Shown one piece after another: positions 6,329 to 8,638 of a DNA stretch of 8,638 nucleotides (within the stretch, counting starts at the first letter, position 1; every line of letters begins with the position of its first letter). The DNA is from Chloroflexota bacterium. Lineage in GTDB: Bacteria > Chloroflexota > Dormibacteria > Dormibacterales > Dormibacteraceae. Position numbers and translations under genes: made by a program. The DNA lies in contig VBJR01000380.1 in NCBI GenBank assembly GCA_005880175.1, forward strand, positions 1 through 8,638. Direction: 5' to 3'. Under the pieces are notes generated by a model. The model worked only from the letters and a program-made list of their open reading frames with translations, searched no databases and had not been told where the DNA came from.

Positions 6329-7832
6329 CAAGGCCGGCCTGCCGGCGTTCGCGCGGGGCCTGGTGCGGCTCGGCTTCGAGCTGTACTCGACCGGCGCCAC
6401 CCGCCGCACGCTGGAGGAGGCGTCCCTGGACGTGCTCCCCGTGACGGAGCTGACCAACGGCTTCCCGGAGATCCTGGGCGGCCGGGTCAAGACGCTCCAC
6501 CCCGGCGTCCACGCCGGCCTGCTGGCGCGCCGCGCCCGGCCCGAGGACCTGCGCGACCTGGAGATCCACCACCTGCAGCTGATCGACCTGCTGTGCGTGA
6601 ACCTGTACCCGTTCGCGGAGACGCGGTCCCGGCCCGGCGCCAGCTTCTCCGAGATCCTGGAACAGATCGACGTGGGCGGCGTGGCGATGGCCCGGGCGGC
6701 GGCCAAGAACCACGCCGACGTGATCGTGGTCGTCCGGCCCGAGCGGTACATCGAGGTGCTGAACGCCCTCCAGGAGGGGAAGGTGGACGGGGAGCTGCGG
6801 CGGCGCCTGGCCGCCGAGGCGTTCGCCCACACGGCCGCGTACGACGCCCAGATCTCGGCCTGGCTGCAGGCGGACGGCGACGAGAGCGGCGGCCAGTTCC
6901 CGCCCGAGCTCACCCTCACGGGCCAGCTCGCCCGCCCGCTGCGGTACGGGGAGAACCCGCACCAGGTGGCGGCGTTCTACCGGCTCGGTCCCGACCCCGG
7001 CGGCCTGGGGTCCGCCCAGCAGGTGCACGGGCCCGAGCTCAGCTACAACAACATCCAGGACGCGTCGGCGGCGTTCGAGCTCGTGAGCGAGTTCTCGCGG
7101 CCGGCCGCGGCGATCATCAAGCACACCAACCCGTGCGGCCTGGCGCTGGGCGACGACCTCGCGACCGCCTATCGGAAGGCGTACGAGTGCGACCCGCGCT
7201 CGGCGTTCGGCGGCGTGGTGGCGGTGAACCGCATCCTCGACGTGCCCACGGCCGAGCAGATCGTCGAGGTGAAGACGGACGTGCTGCTGGCGCCCGGCCT
7301 GGCCCCCGACGCGGCCGAGGTGCTGGAGCGGCGCAAGAGCCTGCGGGTGCTGGAGGTGACGCCGGTCCGGACGGCGTCCATCCAGGTGCGCTCCGTGCCC
7401 GGCGGCTTCCTGGCCCAGACGTGGGACCGCACGGGGTTCGACCGGCGGCAGAGCCAGGTGGTCAGCAAGCGCCAGCCCACGGCCGAGGAGTGGGCGCAGC
7501 TGGAGTTCGCGTGGCTGACGGTCAAGCACGTGCGGTCCAACGCGATCGTGCTGGCGACCGACTTCGCCGCCGTCGGCGTGGGCGCCGGTCAGATGAGCCG
7601 GGTGGAGGCGGCCGAGATCGCGGTCCGCCGCGCGGGCGATCGCGCACGGGGTTCGGTGATGGCGTCGGACGCGCTGATCCCGTTCGCCGACGGGGCGGAG
7701 GCGGTGCTGGCGGCCGGGGTGACCGCGATCATCCAGCCCGGCGGGTCGGTGCGGGACGCCGAGGTGGTGGCGGCGGTGGACGCGGCGGGGGCGGCGATGG
7801 TGTCGACGGGCGAGCGCCACTTCCGCCACTGA
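6297..7832 (+). CDS. purH: PurH, bifunctional AICAR transformylase / IMP cyclohydrolase
   Basis: PurH performs the last two steps to IMP: formylation of AICAR with 10-formyl-tetrahydrofolate, then ring closure. Starting at TTG 6297 gives MPKRALLSVSNKAGL, the usual N-terminus, and 511 residues, the normal length. The N-terminal MGS-like cyclohydrolase domain has STGATRRTLEE, TGFPEI-like NGFPEILGGRVKTLHP and IDVGGVAMARAAAKNH. The C-terminal transformylase has LRYGENPHQ, LSYNNIQDA, the catalytic KHTNPCG, SAFGG, VKHVRSNAIV, GVGAGQMSRV, IQPGGSVRD and a terminal TGERHFRH. No gap was seen against the family. The gene begins inside purN in another frame, which suggests tight coupling. The 511-residue open frame antisense to it is a shadow. 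Confidence 0.96.
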   Translation: MPKRALLSVSNKAGLPAFARGLVRLGFELYSTGATRRTLEEASLDVLPVTELTNGFPEILGGRVKTLHPGVHAGLLARRARPEDLRDLEIHHLQLIDLLCVNLYPFAETRSRPGASFSEILEQIDVGGVAMARAAAKNHADVIVVVRPERYIEVLNALQEGKVDGELRRRLAAEAFAHTAAYDAQISAWLQADGDESGGQFPPELTLTGQLARPLRYGENPHQVAAFYRLGPDPGGLGSAQQVHGPELSYNNIQDASAAFELVSEFSRPAAAIIKHTNPCGLALGDDLATAYRKAYECDPRSAFGGVVAVNRILDVPTAEQIVEVKTDVLLAPGLAPDAAEVLERRKSLRVLEVTPVRTASIQVRSVPGGFLAQTWDRTGFDRRQSQVVSKRQPTAEEWAQLEFAWLTVKHVRSNAIVLATDFAAVGVGAGQMSRVEAAEIAVRRAGDRARGSVMASDALIPFADGAEAVLAAGVTAIIQPGGSVRDAEVVAAVDAAGAAMVSTGERHFRH

Positions 7833-7836
7833 CGGC

Positions 7837-7848
7837 TACCCTGGGGGT
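7837..7848 (+). promoter_or_regulatory. Possible leaderless promoter (-10 TACCCT) for the methyltransferase
   Basis: TACCCT at 7837-7842 fits the TANNNT -10 consensus and ends 6 bases before the ATG at 7849. Transcription would then begin at or next to the A of the start codon. No Shine-Dalgarno is placed usefully; the GGGGG directly abuts the ATG. No clear -35 is visible. This arrangement is common for leaderless genes in high-GC bacteria and would let the methyltransferase be expressed separately from the pur operon. Confidence 0.45.
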
Positions 7849-8565
7849 ATGACGGACACCGCGAGCACGCTGCGGGAGGCCTGGGAGACGCACGCGGAGG
7901 AGTGGACCGAGTGGGCCCGGCGCCCGGGCCACGACAGCTACTGGCGGTTCCACCGGGACGCGTTCTTCGCGCTCCTGCCGGCGCCGGGCGCGCTGACGCT
8001 GGACGTCGGCTGCGGCGAGGGCCGGGTGGCGCGGGACCTGGCGGCCCGGGGTCACCGGGTGCTGGCGCTGGAGCCCACACCCACGCTTTCGCGCCGGGCT
8101 GCCGAGGCCGGCGGTGGCCTGCTGGGCGTGGCCCGGGCGGACGGCGCCGCCCTGCCGGTAGGCGGCGGCGCGGCCGACCTGGTCGTGGCGTTCATGTCGC
8201 TCCAGGACATGGACGACATGCCGGGTGCGGTGCGCGAGTTCGCCCGGGTGCTCAGGCCTGGTGGCCGGCTCTGCCTGGCGGTGGAGCACCCGATCAACTC
8301 CGCGGGCCGGTTCGCCGGCCGGGAGGCGGACGCCGAGTTCGTGATCACGGGCGACTACTTCGAGCCCCGGCGCTCCCGGATGGCGGTGGAGCGGGACGGG
8401 CTGCGCATGACGTTCGACAGCCGCCACTGGTCGCTCGAGGACTACTTCCGGGCGCTGGAGGGCGCGGGGTTCCTGACGGAGGACCTGCGCGAGCCGCGGC
8501 CCGGCGACGGCGGCCCGTGGGACCGGGTGCCGCTGTTCGTGGACCTGCGGGCGGTGCGATCGTGA
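7849..8565 (+). CDS. Class I SAM-dependent methyltransferase, substrate unknown
   Basis: A 238-residue soluble protein of the Methyltransf_11/25 type. The SAM-binding motif I is LDVGCGEGR (51-59) and is followed by a second strand ending in LALEPTP, where an acidic Glu stands at the usual Asp/Glu position. DLVVAFMSLQDMDD matches motif II, and REFARVLRPGGRLCLAVEHP matches the post-II/motif III strand. The N-terminal helix with WxxHAxEW and a Trp/Tyr-rich stretch (about 12-36) is typical of small-molecule methyltransferases of this fold. There is no signal peptide or membrane segment. The substrate cannot be read from the sequence. It lies 16 bases after purH but may have its own promoter, and its TGA overlaps the next start (GTGA), so it is probably more tightly linked to the gene downstream than to purine synthesis. 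Confidence 0.85.
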   Translation: MTDTASTLREAWETHAEEWTEWARRPGHDSYWRFHRDAFFALLPAPGALTLDVGCGEGRVARDLAARGHRVLALEPTPTLSRRAAEAGGGLLGVARADGAALPVGGGAADLVVAFMSLQDMDDMPGAVREFARVLRPGGRLCLAVEHPINSAGRFAGREADAEFVITGDYFEPRRSRMAVERDGLRMTFDSRHWSLEDYFRALEGAGFLTEDLREPRPGDGGPWDRVPLFVDLRAVRS

Positions 8566-8638
8566 CCGGTCAGCCGGGGTTCCCGGGCGAGCGGCCGGAG
8601 CAGCTGATGCGCAAGCTGGCCAGCTCCAATCCCCGGGT
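8562..8638 (+). CDS. Start of an unidentified gene (cut by window end)
   Basis: An open frame begins with GTG 8562, which overlaps the methyltransferase stop as GTGA, the same coupling seen at purQ/purL and purF/purM. It reads (M)TGQPGFPGERPEQLMRK and then LASSNPR before the sequence ends. The stretch is hydrophilic, with no signal peptide. I do not recognise the family from 25 residues. The start is supported only by the overlap and the uninterrupted frame. Confidence 0.5.
   Translation, partial: MTGQPGFPGERPEQLMRKLASSNPR

Noticed and set aside
6294..7829. 511-codon open frame on the minus strand exactly opposite purH
   Set aside because: Mirror of purH codon bias; composition is unlike a real protein and PurH motifs on the + strand are unambiguous.

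Overview
The window is a stretch of a de novo purine biosynthesis operon from a very GC-rich bacterium (roughly 70% G+C by eye). All genes lie on the + strand in the order purS (3' end only), purQ, purL, purF, purM, purN, purH, followed by a class I methyltransferase gene and the first codons of one more gene. Separate purS/purQ/small-purL genes, G/C-ending codons, a PurF with iron-sulfur cysteines and a TANNNT-type leaderless start suggest a high-GC Gram-positive-like lineage (Actinomycetota, Chloroflexota or Dormibacterota). The sequence alone does not settle the phylum.

Layout: 1-149 is the end of purS. 150-641 holds no recognisable gene but is highly structured. Two arms of about 136 bp (169-304 and 477-613, about 88% identical by hand alignment) face each other, and a second, perfect 16-bp inverted repeat (326-341/376-391) lies in the middle. 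The block looks like a miniature inverted-repeat element or a paired repeat set inside the operon. An open frame runs across it from an ATG inside purS (139) to a TGA that overlaps the purQ ATG (642-645). 642-6328 carries purQ, purL, purF, purM and purN, packed with GTGA/ATGA overlaps or a 3-bp gap. purH (6297-7832) starts on a TTG inside purN. A methyltransferase gene (7849-8565) follows with what looks like its own leaderless promoter, and an unidentified gene starts at 8562 and leaves the window.

Together PurS, PurQ and PurL make FGAM, PurF makes the first committed intermediate, PurM makes AIR, PurN makes FGAR, and PurH performs the last two steps to IMP. Two of these genes look damaged. 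purL lacks, in frame, about 25 residues of a conserved block (the DPFxEK segment). purM lacks about 27 conserved residues and is also out of frame at the same point. Either the copy in this sequence is degenerate or, as likely, the assembly or consensus carries short deletions. This is the most important point for anyone using the annotation.

No tRNA, rRNA, CRISPR array, transposase gene or convincing rho-independent terminator was seen. The strongest candidates for something undescribed are the nested inverted-repeat element between purS and purQ and the pair of similar-sized deletions.
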